Made by a program: the position numbers and the translations under genes. This document shows, one piece after another, positions 16,024-24,180 of a DNA stretch of 64,000 bases. The notes under the pieces were generated by a model. That model was not told where the DNA came from. It ran no database searches and worked only from the letters and a program-made list of their open reading frames with translations. The stretch lies in assembly GCF_002952055.1 (NCBI RefSeq), contig NZ_CP021255.1:496001-560000 (forward strand), given 5' to 3'. Source of the DNA: Desulfobulbus oralis. Lineage in GTDB: Bacteria; Desulfobacterota; Desulfobulbia; Desulfobulbales; Desulfobulbaceae. The number at the start of each line of letters is the position of its first letter. Position 1 is the stretch's first letter.

Positions 16024-17445
16024 GGCTCCTCAGCAGAATCTGTGGGTTCCCGTCAGGGCCGATGAGGCTGTTGGGTGGCTGAAAATATTCCCTGACGGAA
16101 CCTGAAAAGAGAGCATCCCGTTTCCCTTTTTGGCATTGTGGAGATCGACGAATATTCCCAAAGCCAAGGGAGGAGAAACGGGATGCAAATCAAAACTATA
16201 CTGAATCGGATCCAGGTCCACAAAGGTTTTGTGTATGGCCCTGCCAGCTTGCATGAGCTGGCAGGGCGGCTGATGCTGGAATTGGAGATCCGGCCACGCA
16301 AAGGGAGCCGGCCAGTCTGCTCCGGCTGTGGCAAAGTTTGTCCTGGCTACGATACCCAGGCCCAGCGCCGGTTTGAGTTTGTCCCCCTGTGGGGAATCGC
16401 GGTCTTCTTCCTCTATGCCATGAGACGAGTCAACTGCCCCGATTGCGGCGTCAAGATCGAGCGGGTTCCCTGGGCAAAGGGGAAAAGCCACCTGACCACC
16501 ACCTATGCGTGGTTCCTCGCCGGATGGGCGAAGCGTCTTTCCTGGCTGGAGCTTGCAAGGGCCTTCCACACCTCGTGGGAGAATGTTTTCCGCTCGGTCA
16601 GGATGGCCGTGGAGTGGGGGCTGGCGCATCGCGATTTGACGAATGTCCTGGCCATCGGCGCCGACGAGATCTGCTGGCGCCGACGCAAGGATAAGTTTGT
16701 CACCCTGGTCTATCAGCTTGACCAGGGGAAAAGGCGGCTGCTCTGGATCGGCCGCGACCGTACCACCAAGACCTTCCGGGGATTTTTCGACTGGTTCGGG
16801 CCACAGAGCTGTCAACACTTGCGGTTTATTTGCAGCGATATGTGGAAGCCCTACCTGCGGGTCATTGCGGAGAAAGCTCCTGATGCGCTCAACGTTCTTG
16901 ACCGTTTCCATATCATGTCCCACCTGAGCAAGGCCATTGACGAGATCAGGGCGCATGAGGCCAACGAGTTGAAAAGCCAAGGAAAAGAACCGCTCCTGGC
17001 CAAAAGCCGCTGGTGTCTGTTGAAACGGCCTGAAAACCTGACCGACACCCAGGTGGACAAACTCGGAGAACTGCTTGCCTGCAACCTCAGAACCGTCCGC
17101 GCTTACCTGCTTAAGGAAGATTTTCAGCGATTCTGGGCGTACAGTTCCCCGGCCTGGGCCGGCAAATTTCTTGATGCCTGGTGCACAAGAACCATGCGCT
17201 CCAGGCTCAACTCTATGAAGAAGGTCGCCAAAATGTTGAGGGTTCATCGCCCTCTTTTGCTCAACTGGTTTCAAGCACAAGGCGAGATCGCTCTCGGGTG
17301 TGTGGAGGGTTTGAACAACAAGGCCAAAGTGATCACAAAACAATCCTATGGTTTTCGGACGTATGATGGCTTAGAAATAGCATTGTATCACGGAATTGGT
17401 GACTTACCTGTCCCAAAAGCTACCCACAGATTCTGCTGAGGAGCC
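16024..17445 (+). mobile_element. Complete ISL3-family insertion sequence
   Basis: 1422 bp with perfect inverted ends GGCTCCTCAGCAGAATCTGTGG. It is flanked by an 8-bp direct repeat AATAATAG (16016-16023 and 17446-17453), the target duplication size known for ISL3 elements. It carries one intact transposase. It landed between the left tRNA-Asp copy and its terminator hairpins. Confidence 0.92.
16183..17439 (+). CDS. tnpA: ISL3-family transposase
   Basis: 418 residues from ATG 16183, chosen because AGGAG lies 7 bases upstream; an in-frame ATG at 16138 lacks such a site. The N-terminal zinc-finger-like part has CSGCGKVCPGYD and VNCPDCGV, then helix-turn-helix sequence. The DDE domain has IGADEICWRRR, FICSDMWKPY, LDRFHIMSHLSKAID and a C-terminal CVEGLNNKAKVITKQSYGFR. 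The stop codon lies inside the right terminal repeat. It looks intact and potentially active. Confidence 0.92.
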   Translation: MQIKTILNRIQVHKGFVYGPASLHELAGRLMLELEIRPRKGSRPVCSGCGKVCPGYDTQAQRRFEFVPLWGIAVFFLYAMRRVNCPDCGVKIERVPWAKGKSHLTTTYAWFLAGWAKRLSWLELARAFHTSWENVFRSVRMAVEWGLAHRDLTNVLAIGADEICWRRRKDKFVTLVYQLDQGKRRLLWIGRDRTTKTFRGFFDWFGPQSCQHLRFICSDMWKPYLRVIAEKAPDALNVLDRFHIMSHLSKAIDEIRAHEANELKSQGKEPLLAKSRWCLLKRPENLTDTQVDKLGELLACNLRTVRAYLLKEDFQRFWAYSSPAWAGKFLDAWCTRTMRSRLNSMKKVAKMLRVHRPLLLNWFQAQGEIALGCVEGLNNKAKVITKQSYGFRTYDGLEIALYHGIGDLPVPKATHRFC

Positions 17446-17472
17446 AATAATAGTTGCTAATCTGCGTCGTTG

Positions 17473-17549
17473 TGGCGGGGCCGACGAGGCTCGAACTCGC
17501 GACCTCTGGCGTGACAGGCCAGCGTTCTAACCAACTGAACTACGACCCC
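17473..17549 (-). tRNA. tRNA-Asp (GTC)
   Basis: A full cloverleaf on the minus strand: acceptor GGGGTCG/CGGCCCC, anticodon loop CTGTCAC, T loop TTCGAGC, encoded CCA. It is identical to the copy at 49436-49512. Its upstream partner tRNA-Val is broken here, and no promoter is obvious between the ICE and this gene, so expression may be reduced. Confidence 0.9.
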
Positions 17550-17563
17550 GCATATATCTTCCG

Positions 17564-17634
17564 TGGTGGGCGAAACAGGGTTCGAACCTGTGACCCTCGG
17601 CTTGTAAGGCCGATGCTCTCCCAGCTGAGCTATT
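17564..17634 (-). pseudogene. Truncated tRNA-Val (TAC) at attL
   Basis: It is identical to the intact tRNA-Val(TAC) from position 8 to the CCA end. The 5' acceptor strand GGGCGAA is replaced by ICE sequence (CCCGATA when read on the minus strand). The acceptor stem cannot form, so this copy should not be functional. Confidence 0.8.
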
Positions 17635-17734
17635 ATCGGGATCATAACCAGTTTAAAGTTTGAATTTTCTGTACTATATTTTTTAGATGTTGGCAAATAT
17701 TTTTATGCACAAAGATACATGGAGGAAGAACGCA

Positions 17735-18591
17735 ATGAACCTGGGAGATGCTTGGAATTTGTACAAAATGGCTATTTTAGCATCGACAAAAGAAAAAAGT
17801 CAGAAAACAGAAAATGGCAGATGGAGGAACCATATTGCCCCAATTTTAGGGCAGCACGACGTTCGCACAATAACGACACTCGATTGCCTGTTGCTACGGA
17901 GAAAATTAGAGGAGACCTATAAATTAAGCCCGCAGACAGTGCACCATTGTTTATCACTTTTAAGGAGAGTACTGAAGAAAGCAGAGGAATGGGAGGGATT
18001 CGAAAGTAATATCAAGAACTTCAAAGGAATAATGCCAAAATTTGATAACAAAAGGCAAAGATTTTTAAATAGTGACGAGGTAAAAAAATTTTATATTTTT
18101 TGGAGTCAGACAAAAACTGGCATGATATAGTAGTATTTGCACTTAATACAGGTTTAAGAAAAGGAGAAATCTTTAATTTAAATTTTTCAAATATAAATAT
18201 GAACGAAAGAATTATATTTATTGTCGATAGTAAATCAAATAAGAATAGAATAATTCCAATGAATGATCCTGTATACGATATATTATGCGAAAAAATAAAT
18301 AAAAGTAGCATCAACGAAAATATATTTTATGGTAAAAATAAGCGGTCATTTATAAATGCTGTAAACAAAGCTGGTTTGAATAATGGAATAACTGATCGTA
18401 GGCAAAAGGTTGTATTTCATACGTTACGTCATACTTTTGCAAGCTGGTTGGTTCAGGATGGTGTACCATTAGCGGTTGTAAGTAAATTACTTGGTCATAG
18501 TACAATTAATTTAACTATGAGGTATACGCATCTTGCGCCAACCCAATATCGCCAGGCTGTAAACCTTCTAACAATGCATTTAAAGGCATAA
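17735..18591 (+). pseudogene. int: ICE tyrosine integrase, frameshifted
   Basis: Start ATG 17735 (MNLGDAWNLYKMAILAS) has GGAGG 9 bases upstream. The SAM-like binding part reaches about 18060. The first frame dies at 18130 after FYIFWSQTKTGMI. The second (from about 18100) continues ESDKNWHDIVVFALNTGLRK with the catalytic arginine, then HTLRHTFASW, LLGHSTINLTMRY and the catalytic tyrosine in RYTHLAPTQY. One base missing in the A7-TTTT/T6 runs near 18080-18098 explains the split. All catalytic residues are present across the two frames. The gene is AT-rich compared with the chromosome. Confidence 0.8.
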
Positions 18592-18605
18592 AAATAGATA
18601 ATTTA

Positions 18606-18720
18606 TGCATTACAATGCATGACTGAACGCAATTATACAGAACAATGCATAACTAAGCAGAATAATGCGTCTTCTATTTCAATATGTATAATACCGCATA
18701 ATACTGTATAATACCGTATA
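18606..18720. repeat. AT-rich short direct repeats beside oriT
   Basis: Two near-copies of ACAATGCATGACTGAACGCA occur about 30 bp apart (near 18612 and 18641). They are followed by 3.4 tandem copies of a 10-bp unit GTATAATACC (18686-18720, the middle copy GCATAATACT). They directly precede the nic region. They may bind TraJ, TraK, IHF or another accessory factor, which I infer only from position. Confidence 0.5.
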
Positions 18721-18724
18721 GGAT

Positions 18725-18830
18725 TGGAATGGCAGGATATAAGAAGTACCACTACTCGCTGCGCTCGCAGTGTTCTTCTTGATCCTGCTCTGCGAGGCGG
18801 CTTATTCGCCCATGGCTCAACGCGCGTCTC
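18725..18830. other. oriT: Origin of conjugative transfer (oriT), IncP/RP4-like
   Basis: Read on the minus strand it holds GCCTCGCAGAGCAGGAT, AAGAAGAACAC, an imperfect inverted repeat around GCGAGCGCAGCGAG, and TACTTCTTATATCCTGCC. These match in order the blocks of RP4 oriT as I remember it, including the nic core TATCCTG. By homology the nick falls between G 18733 and C 18732 on the minus strand. traJ and traI lie just downstream, as expected. Confidence 0.8.
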
Positions 18831-18904
18831 CGGCTGCGCCGGGATATACCCCAAAGAAAAACTATCTGACGAATCAAAGCCTATTTTCCTGATATGACGT
18901 GGCC

Positions 18905-18952
18905 TTGACGGGTACCTGCGTTTATGATATACAAGTATATCATAAACGCAGG
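18905..18952 (+). promoter_or_regulatory. relBE promoter with palindromic operator
   Basis: -35 TTGACG (18905-18910), 17-bp spacer, -10 TATACA (18928-18933). The -10 lies at the centre of a nearly perfect palindrome, CCTGCGTTTATGATATAC/AAGTATATCATAAACGCAGG (18915-18952). The right arm reaches the ribosome site AGGAGG. A RelB-type repressor bound here would block RNA polymerase, the classic autoregulation of toxin-antitoxin operons. Confidence 0.75.
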
Positions 18953-18963
18953 AGGAACGAAAC

Positions 18964-19188
18964 ATGCTCGCAATCAGACTGCCCGCTGAGATAGAAGCCC
19001 GGCTTGACGCCATGGCAAAGGCCACTGGCCGAACCAAAACATTCTATGCCCGGCAAGCCATTCTCGAATACCTGGATGATCTTGAAGACCTGTATCTGGC
19101 TGAGCAACGATTGAGCGAGATCAGAACCGGAGCGTCGGAGGTTGTGGCTCTTGAGGAAGTGGTGAAGCGCTATGGGCTGGAAAATTGA
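18964..19188 (+). CDS. relB: RelB-family antitoxin (ribbon-helix-helix)
   Basis: 74 residues. The N-terminus MLAIRLPAEIEARLDAMAK plus TGRTKTFYARQAILEYLDD is a ribbon-helix-helix DNA-binding fold. The acidic C-terminal tail (LYLAEQRLSEIR onward) would wrap the toxin. It is preceded by AGGAGG and the operator palindrome. Its 3' end overlaps relE by 17 bases, the usual coupling. It neutralises RelE and represses the operon. Confidence 0.85.
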   Translation: MLAIRLPAEIEARLDAMAKATGRTKTFYARQAILEYLDDLEDLYLAEQRLSEIRTGASEVVALEEVVKRYGLEN

Positions 19189-19441
19189 GCTTGCCCGCGC
19201 TGCAGAACGTGATTTGGATAAACTCGATCCTCAGGTGGCCAGACGTATTCTTGTTTTTCTGCATGGCCGTCTGGCTGAACTGGACGACCCACGCAGTATC
19301 GGTGAGCCACTCAAAGGATCGAAGCTGGGTGAATTCTGGAAGTACCGCGTCGGTGATTACAGGGTAATCAGCAGCATCGAGGACAAGGTGCTGACAATCC
19401 TCGTTGTGAGAATTGGCAATCGTCGAGAGGTCTACAGATAA
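19172..19441 (+). CDS. relE: RelE-family toxin
   Basis: 89 residues with the ParE/RelE fold pattern: RAAERDLDKLDPQVARRIL, then LKGSKLGEFWKYRVGDYRVI and a C-terminal VVRIGNRREVYR. RelE toxins usually cleave mRNA in the ribosomal A site; ParE-like members target gyrase, and sequence alone does not settle which. It probably stabilises the ICE by post-segregational killing. Confidence 0.85.
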   Translation: MGWKIELARAAERDLDKLDPQVARRILVFLHGRLAELDDPRSIGEPLKGSKLGEFWKYRVGDYRVISSIEDKVLTILVVRIGNRREVYR

Positions 19442-19477
19442 CATCAGGTCTTCGATACGTCATGTGGAAGATGAGAT

Positions 19478-19831
19478 ATGCCCTGTCCCGGTAAAAAAGT
19501 CCTCCACGCCTACCTGACGCCGGAAGAATATGAGCAGATGAAATCCCTGTCAGAACAGGCCGGGCTGTCGCTCTCGACCTTTGTCAGGCGTGTCTGCCTG
19601 GGACAGGATGTGAAATCCAGGGCAGATCAGGAAGCGGTCCGGGCATTGCTCAAGGCCAATGCCGACCTGGGTCGGCTGGGCGGACTCTTCAAGATGGCGA
19701 TCACCGAAGGCCGCATCCGGGAGATGCAGTACGCAGAATTCCGACAGATGCTGCGGCGACTGGAGAAAAGCCAGGCCCAGGTGGTGGCATGCTGTCGGGC
19801 AGTTGCTGAATCGCTTAAGCACAGGTCATGA
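19478..19831 (+). CDS. traJ: TraJ-like oriT-binding relaxosome protein
   Basis: 117 residues with an N-terminal ribbon-helix-helix (KVLHAYLTPEEYEQMKSLSE, LSLSTFVRRVCLGQ) and a helical C-terminus, the make-up of IncP TraJ/MobC accessory proteins. TraJ binds next to nic and recruits TraI. Its stop overlaps the traI start (ATGA at 19828-19831), so translation is coupled. The position between oriT and traI matches RP4. Confidence 0.8.
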   Translation: MPCPGKKVLHAYLTPEEYEQMKSLSEQAGLSLSTFVRRVCLGQDVKSRADQEAVRALLKANADLGRLGGLFKMAITEGRIREMQYAEFRQMLRRLEKSQAQVVACCRAVAESLKHRS

Positions 19832-22137
19832 TCGCCAAACGTCAGGAGCCCAGATCAAAGGGTGAACAGCGACGAAAATTCCGGCACTACGATTACAGGA
19901 GACTGGGCAACTATTGTCGTGATGCCGATCACAAGGGCGAAAAATGTCTGATGTCCTGGTTTGCCGGCTGCAACGCTCCGGATTATGATCTGGCGCTGGA
20001 GGAGATCAAGGCCACGCAGGCCATGAACACCCGCGTCAGGAGCGATAAGACATATCATCTGGAAGTGAGCTTCCGGCCGGAGGATGAAATCAGGTTGGCA
20101 CCAGAGGCGTATGAGCGGATTGAACGTGCCTTTGCCGAGGCGCTGGGATTGTCGGAGCATCAACGTGTATGCGGAGTGCACAAGAATACCAACAATCTGC
20201 ACATGCACATAGCTTACAATCTGATTCACCCGGACAGATTGACCATGGCGACGACGTTGTTTTATGACTATGAAAAGTTGTCCAGGGCCTGTCGCGCTAT
20301 GGAAAAAGAGTTTGGCTTGACAGCAGACAATGGGTATGAGCAGCGTAACACCCAGAAAGGAAAAATCAGCCAGCACGCTGCTGCCCTGGAGGCGCATACA
20401 GGGGAACAATCATTTCAGTCGTATGTATTGAGCCTGAAGAGCGAAATTATGCGCCGGATGAGTACAGCCCGGAACTGGCAGGATGCCCATCAGGCGCTGG
20501 CTGAATACGGCATTGCCATCAAGCCGAAGGCGAACGGGTTTGTCCTGGTGCCTCTGAATGACAAGGGCGGCAGCCTGAAGGCAAGCTCCCTGGACAAAAG
20601 CATGTCCAGAATGCGCATGGAGCAGCGCTTCGGCACTTTCGTCACTTCAGAAACGCAGCAGCCTTCCCAATCGGGATCGGTGCCGGAACTTCCGCGTGCC
20701 GGCGAGCGGGCATTTCGGGATGTTGTTTTGGCCCGAAGGGCGGCAATTACCGCCGATCTGGAACAAGCCCGGAACTGGCAGGATGTCCACGATATTCTTG
20801 CGAACCATGGCCTTGAAATAAAACCTTTGGGTGCAGGATTGGTGCTGGCCAGCCAGCACAGCCCGGAAACGCTGAAAGCCAGCGCTTTGGACAGGAATAT
20901 GTCCAGGATGTATCTGGAGAAGCGATTCGGGAGCTATGCTGCGCCTGAGTCTGGCCAGCGGCAGCAGGAAGCACCGGCGGCGGATGCGAGGCAAACGTCC
21001 GGCCGCCGGCAGAAAGAACCGAAGCAGGAGTCCACGGCCGGGAAACGCACGTACCAGAAAAGCCCCAGACAACCCAGGAATCCGGAGAGGGATCGGCTGT
21101 ACCTGGATTACCAGGCGGCGCTGGCGGAAAAGATCGCCCGCATCGATGCGGAGAAGGCAAGAAATGAGGCATCACGCGAATGGCTGAAGGGGCGGTGGCA
21201 GCGAATGAAGGAGCAGCTGTATGCCGAGGTACTGACCCGCCGGACACGGGCCATCCGCATGCGCATGATGCTGAACCTCCACCGGCAGGATGTACTGCAG
21301 GAGCGGGCTGGCCACAAGGCGGCAATGGCAGGGATCAGGGCGGATTATCCCTGGTATAACTGGAACGGTTACCTGCAGCACCAGGCAACCCAGGGCAATA
21401 CCGTCGCCCTGGGGGTGCTGCGCTCCATGGAAGAGCGCAAGGCCGCCCAGGCTGCCATCCGGAATCCGGCCAGGGAAAAGACCTTCCTGGAAGTGCAATT
21501 TGACGACCGGCAGGCTGCAAAAGCAGCAGGCGCAAAATGGGATCCCCAGGCAAAGCACTGGTATGCGCCCAGGGGGTCTGATCTGGACAGATTTACTGTC
21601 TGGTTGCCAGCCCAGCCTGATGCGGCTCCAACCAAAAGCGAAAACGGGAACTTTGAGCGAGCAGAACCGACTGCACCGGACACGCCAAAAGAAAAGAAAA
21701 CACCGGGCGAACGGCTAGCGTATCTGGCCTGGCAGGAACGGGAGCGCATCAAAGCCGGCAGCGCAAATAAATCTTTCTTTTCCGGCTGCAGCTACCGGAT
21801 CGACAACCGTGGCGTTGCGATTATCACCCTGGTGTCAGGCGGCACCATCCGGGATGCCGGCAAGAAACTGCATTTCTCACCGGACGAAGACAGCCGCCAG
21901 GCGGCCCGGCTGTACGCCATGGCCAAATTCGGCAAATTTGTCAAAGAAAAGGGGAGCACAATTGAGCAAAGAGAACGAACCGCCAGACTTGCCAGACTAT
22001 TCGAGCCCCACATTGGCATCCTTAAAGAGTGTGCCCGATACGGCCTGCGCTCGTTGTCCCAACTCGCTGTGGTTTGTGGTCGGCGCAAATCCGAGGTGCT
22101 TTTGCAGGGCTATGCACATGATGACCTGGAACGATGA
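19828..22137 (+). CDS. traI: TraI relaxase (MOBP), with DUF5710 and LPD7-like C-terminal modules
   Basis: 769 residues. Relaxase domain about 1-190: Tyr29 in RRLGNYCRDAD aligns with the RP4 nicking tyrosine, KTYHLEVSF follows, and the metal-binding histidine motif is VHKNTNNLHMHIAYN near 129. Two repeats follow, each starting ARNWQD and ending in M-S-R-M-x-x-E-x-R-F-G (about 211-272 and 310-370). A basic coiled-coil region, a DUF5710 module (QAAKAAGAKWDPQAKHWYAP near 570) and an LPD7-like domain (SFFSGCSYRIDNRGVAIITL near 650) complete it. It nicks oriT, stays bound to the 5' end and is exported with the strand. Confidence 0.88.
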   Translation: MIAKRQEPRSKGEQRRKFRHYDYRRLGNYCRDADHKGEKCLMSWFAGCNAPDYDLALEEIKATQAMNTRVRSDKTYHLEVSFRPEDEIRLAPEAYERIERAFAEALGLSEHQRVCGVHKNTNNLHMHIAYNLIHPDRLTMATTLFYDYEKLSRACRAMEKEFGLTADNGYEQRNTQKGKISQHAAALEAHTGEQSFQSYVLSLKSEIMRRMSTARNWQDAHQALAEYGIAIKPKANGFVLVPLNDKGGSLKASSLDKSMSRMRMEQRFGTFVTSETQQPSQSGSVPELPRAGERAFRDVVLARRAAITADLEQARNWQDVHDILANHGLEIKPLGAGLVLASQHSPETLKASALDRNMSRMYLEKRFGSYAAPESGQRQQEAPAADARQTSGRRQKEPKQESTAGKRTYQKSPRQPRNPERDRLYLDYQAALAEKIARIDAEKARNEASREWLKGRWQRMKEQLYAEVLTRRTRAIRMRMMLNLHRQDVLQERAGHKAAMAGIRADYPWYNWNGYLQHQATQGNTVALGVLRSMEERKAAQAAIRNPAREKTFLEVQFDDRQAAKAAGAKWDPQAKHWYAPRGSDLDRFTVWLPAQPDAAPTKSENGNFERAEPTAPDTPKEKKTPGERLAYLAWQERERIKAGSANKSFFSGCSYRIDNRGVAIITLVSGGTIRDAGKKLHFSPDEDSRQAARLYAMAKFGKFVKEKGSTIEQRERTARLARLFEPHIGILKECARYGLRSLSQLAVVCGRRKSEVLLQGYAHDDLER

Positions 22138-22204
22138 AGAACAGCTCAATATCACTGCCTGTGATGGCGAGTTTTTAGAATGAACGAATTTTGAGCATTC
22201 AAAA

Positions 22205-22618
22205 TTACTTGAAGTGAACCGCTATACCCTTGCCAATTCCTTTGCGTTGGGGATTTGTAAATAAGTAGAACATAGGAATAACAACGACTGTTGTTGCATC
22301 AACGGTATATTGCATATTTATCAAAGCATCTACCTGGTTTCCATATTTTGCAAAAGCAATTTTTCTGCATAAGTTAAATGTAGCTTTTTCACTATCTACA
22401 TCATTATTACACTCTATTTCACCAAGGATATTATAAGGCTTGCTTAAATCACCAGTCGTCACAATAATATTTTTTGTCGGTTCCGGCAGATTACTATATG
22501 GAGATCGATATTGTCCTTGTTCAACACAGCCACAAAAGACAAGAGAAATGGAAAAAAATATAAGTATAATGAATATTTTTACTTGTATGCAATCAAGTGA
22601 AGGCTTATAAATACACAT
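22205..22618 (-). CDS. Putative lipoprotein (ICE cargo)
   Basis: 137 residues from ATG 22618. An N-terminal hydrophobic segment ends in a lipobox (LVFCGC), so it is probably lipid-anchored. The mature part (NIIVTTGDLSKPYNILGEIE) and a conserved-looking AKYGNQVDALINMQYTV resemble small outer-membrane-associated lipoproteins of unknown role. It is AT-rich compared with the flanking tra genes. Entry exclusion is possible but not shown. Confidence 0.6.
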   Translation of the reverse strand: MCIYKPSLDCIQVKIFIILIFFSISLVFCGCVEQGQYRSPYSNLPEPTKNIIVTTGDLSKPYNILGEIECNNDVDSEKATFNLCRKIAFAKYGNQVDALINMQYTVDATTVVVIPMFYLFTNPQRKGIGKGIAVHFK

Positions 22619-22660
22619 GATGATTTCCCAACTTTTGAATAATTCCAATATCCCTACTTT

Positions 22661-23260
22661 CTACCTTTCAAGTTCCTGCTCTTCCTGCTGGGCAGACTCT
22701 AAACCCAAGGCATTTGCACATTCCCGTTCATGGGATTTAAGAGCGGCTTTTAACGCTGCCGAACGGGCACGGAAATACCACTCTTCCGGTGGAGTGGCAA
22801 ACTGGCCGACTGCCCTTGACAATCTTTGGCTCTGGCTTCTGACGAATATATGGAATTCATCTTCAGGAACGGCAGGAACCTTGTCCATATTGTGCGCCCC
22901 GACACTCAATGCAAGGTTTTGTTTGTAGCGTTCCGGATCAAGCGGCAAAGTCAGCGTATCTCCGAGGCGAGAAATGGTCTGCAATGCGCGTATGCTGCTT
23001 TGTCGTCTATCGGCAGTATTGGCAAAAAAAGCCAAATAAGATTGCTCGCAGTGACGTTCAAGCGCCAGAATTTGGCGTGCATCGCCAACTTCAGCGACCT
23101 TCTCAACAATCCTGGAGATACGGTTTAAGGTGTTTCCACGAGAGATGCGAAGTCTGTTGTTTTCACCGGCTTCGTGTTGCCATTGAAAGCCAACAAGTTC
23201 CTTGACTATATTAGCTTGTATTCTATTAAATTCTTTACTGCTTAAGGAAGTCTTCGCCAT
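22661..23260 (-). CDS. Hypothetical protein
   Basis: 199 residues from ATG 23260 (MAKTSLSSKEFNRIQ). The protein is mostly helical and charged, with no cysteine motif, signal peptide or membrane segment: DARQILALERHCEQSYLAFF in the middle and SAALKAALKSHERECANALG near the end. Its first 26 bases overlap the preceding 79-residue gene in another frame, which suggests translational coupling and joint function. I do not recognise the family. Confidence 0.55.
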   Translation of the reverse strand: MAKTSLSSKEFNRIQANIVKELVGFQWQHEAGENNRLRISRGNTLNRISRIVEKVAEVGDARQILALERHCEQSYLAFFANTADRRQSSIRALQTISRLGDTLTLPLDPERYKQNLALSVGAHNMDKVPAVPEDEFHIFVRSQSQRLSRAVGQFATPPEEWYFRARSAALKAALKSHERECANALGLESAQQEEQELER

Positions 23261-23474
23261 ATTCTTGTACCGCATCATACAGGTTGAGATCGGAATCAAG
23301 CAATGCTTCCAATCCCATCGTTTCTTTGAGAGATTTCACCAAGCAAGCGGGAATGGGCCTTCTGGCTCTGATCCGATCAAGTTCCTCATCCGAAGCTCCA
23401 CGGTACAACGCCTCGGTTTCGCGTTCGGTGATCTGTTGAAGTTCTTCCGGGCTTACATACTCACAAATTGCCAT
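23235..23474 (-). CDS. Small hypothetical protein
   Basis: 79 residues, acidic and helical: SPEELQQITERETEALYRGA and LVKSLKETMGLEALLDSDLN. GGAGGT lies about 5 bases before the ATG. It overlaps the downstream 199-residue gene. Small acidic proteins of this kind on ICEs are often regulators or antitoxin-like partners, which I cannot show here. Confidence 0.55.
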   Translation of the reverse strand: MAICEYVSPEELQQITERETEALYRGASDEELDRIRARRPIPACLVKSLKETMGLEALLDSDLNLYDAVQEYGEDFLKQ

Positions 23475-23504
23475 AACATGACCTCCAAAAAGGAAAAATT
23501 AGTT

Positions 23505-24053
23505 TCACCACAGTTTTCCGAACCTGGCCGGGTTGGCGGCGGTGTAGAGCACGGTATGCTGGATGCTGCGGTGGCCCAGGTAATCCTGGATCAGTCTGGT
23601 GTCCGCGCCCTGGTCGGCCAGGGCGAACCCGCAGGCGTGGCGCAGCATGTGCGGATGGACTTCAAGCTCCAGCCCGGCCATCTTACCATAATTCCGCAGC
23701 AATGCCCAAACAGTTCTGCGGTCGAGCGGCTTCCGGCGCTCGCTCAAAAAAAGGGCGTCGCTGTCGGCAGCCATTTCCTTCCGCTTCTGCAACCAGGTCT
23801 TGATGATCCGCAGTTCGTCGGGACGAAGCGGATGCGTGGTGGACAGGCCGCGTTTCAGCCGGGCCACATGCAACACCCGACCATCCAGACCAATCTGGGA
23901 AAGGCGCATGCCGCAGGCTTCCGAGACCCGCAGGCCATGCCGGAACATAAGCAGCAGGAGGCATCGATCGCGCACGTCGTTGCGGGAGCCTTTTGTCGCC
24001 TCGATGAGCCTGGTCACTTCCGCCTGGGTCAGATGTTTTCGTGTCTGTAACAT
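23505..24053 (-). CDS. FimB/FimE-like tyrosine recombinase
   Basis: 182 residues, the size of Fim-type site-specific recombinases, with only the catalytic domain. Catalytic set: R42 in FRHGLRVSEACGMR, HPHMLRHACGF, LGHRSIQHT and the nucleophile in VLYTAANPARF. Such enzymes invert short promoter segments or resolve dimers. It differs in type and strand from the ICE integrase. It could act on an invertible switch in this ICE, but I could not identify paired recombination sites by eye. Confidence 0.85.
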   Translation of the reverse strand: MLQTRKHLTQAEVTRLIEATKGSRNDVRDRCLLLLMFRHGLRVSEACGMRLSQIGLDGRVLHVARLKRGLSTTHPLRPDELRIIKTWLQKRKEMAADSDALFLSERRKPLDRRTVWALLRNYGKMAGLELEVHPHMLRHACGFALADQGADTRLIQDYLGHRSIQHTVLYTAANPARFGKLW

Positions 24054-24180
24054 TTTGTCTAATGTTTACGCCAAAGGGAAAAATAACTGGCTGATTTCAC
24101 GTGCCTGATTTTGGAGCCTGGAAAGAAGATTGGACAAAATGTACCATTTTGTCCAATCTTCCCCGCTTCCGTTGTACGGT

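Larger units (their letters stand above)
17473..17634. repeat. Left attachment repeat (attL) of the ICE
   Basis: 162 bp identical to 49436-49597. It spans a whole tRNA-Asp(GTC) gene and tRNA-Val(TAC) without the 7-base 5' acceptor strand. Identity stops sharply after GAGCTATT: left ATCGGG, right CGCCC. The integrase gene starts 100 bp further on. Which base within the repeat is the crossover cannot be told. Confidence 0.85.

Noticed and set aside
17564-17640. A second functional tRNA-Val at the left junction
   Set aside because: The 5' acceptor strand is replaced by ICE sequence, so the acceptor stem cannot pair.
18686-18720. Tandem 10-bp repeats as a CRISPR array
   Set aside because: The units are 10 bp without spacers and next to oriT; no cas genes are present in the window.
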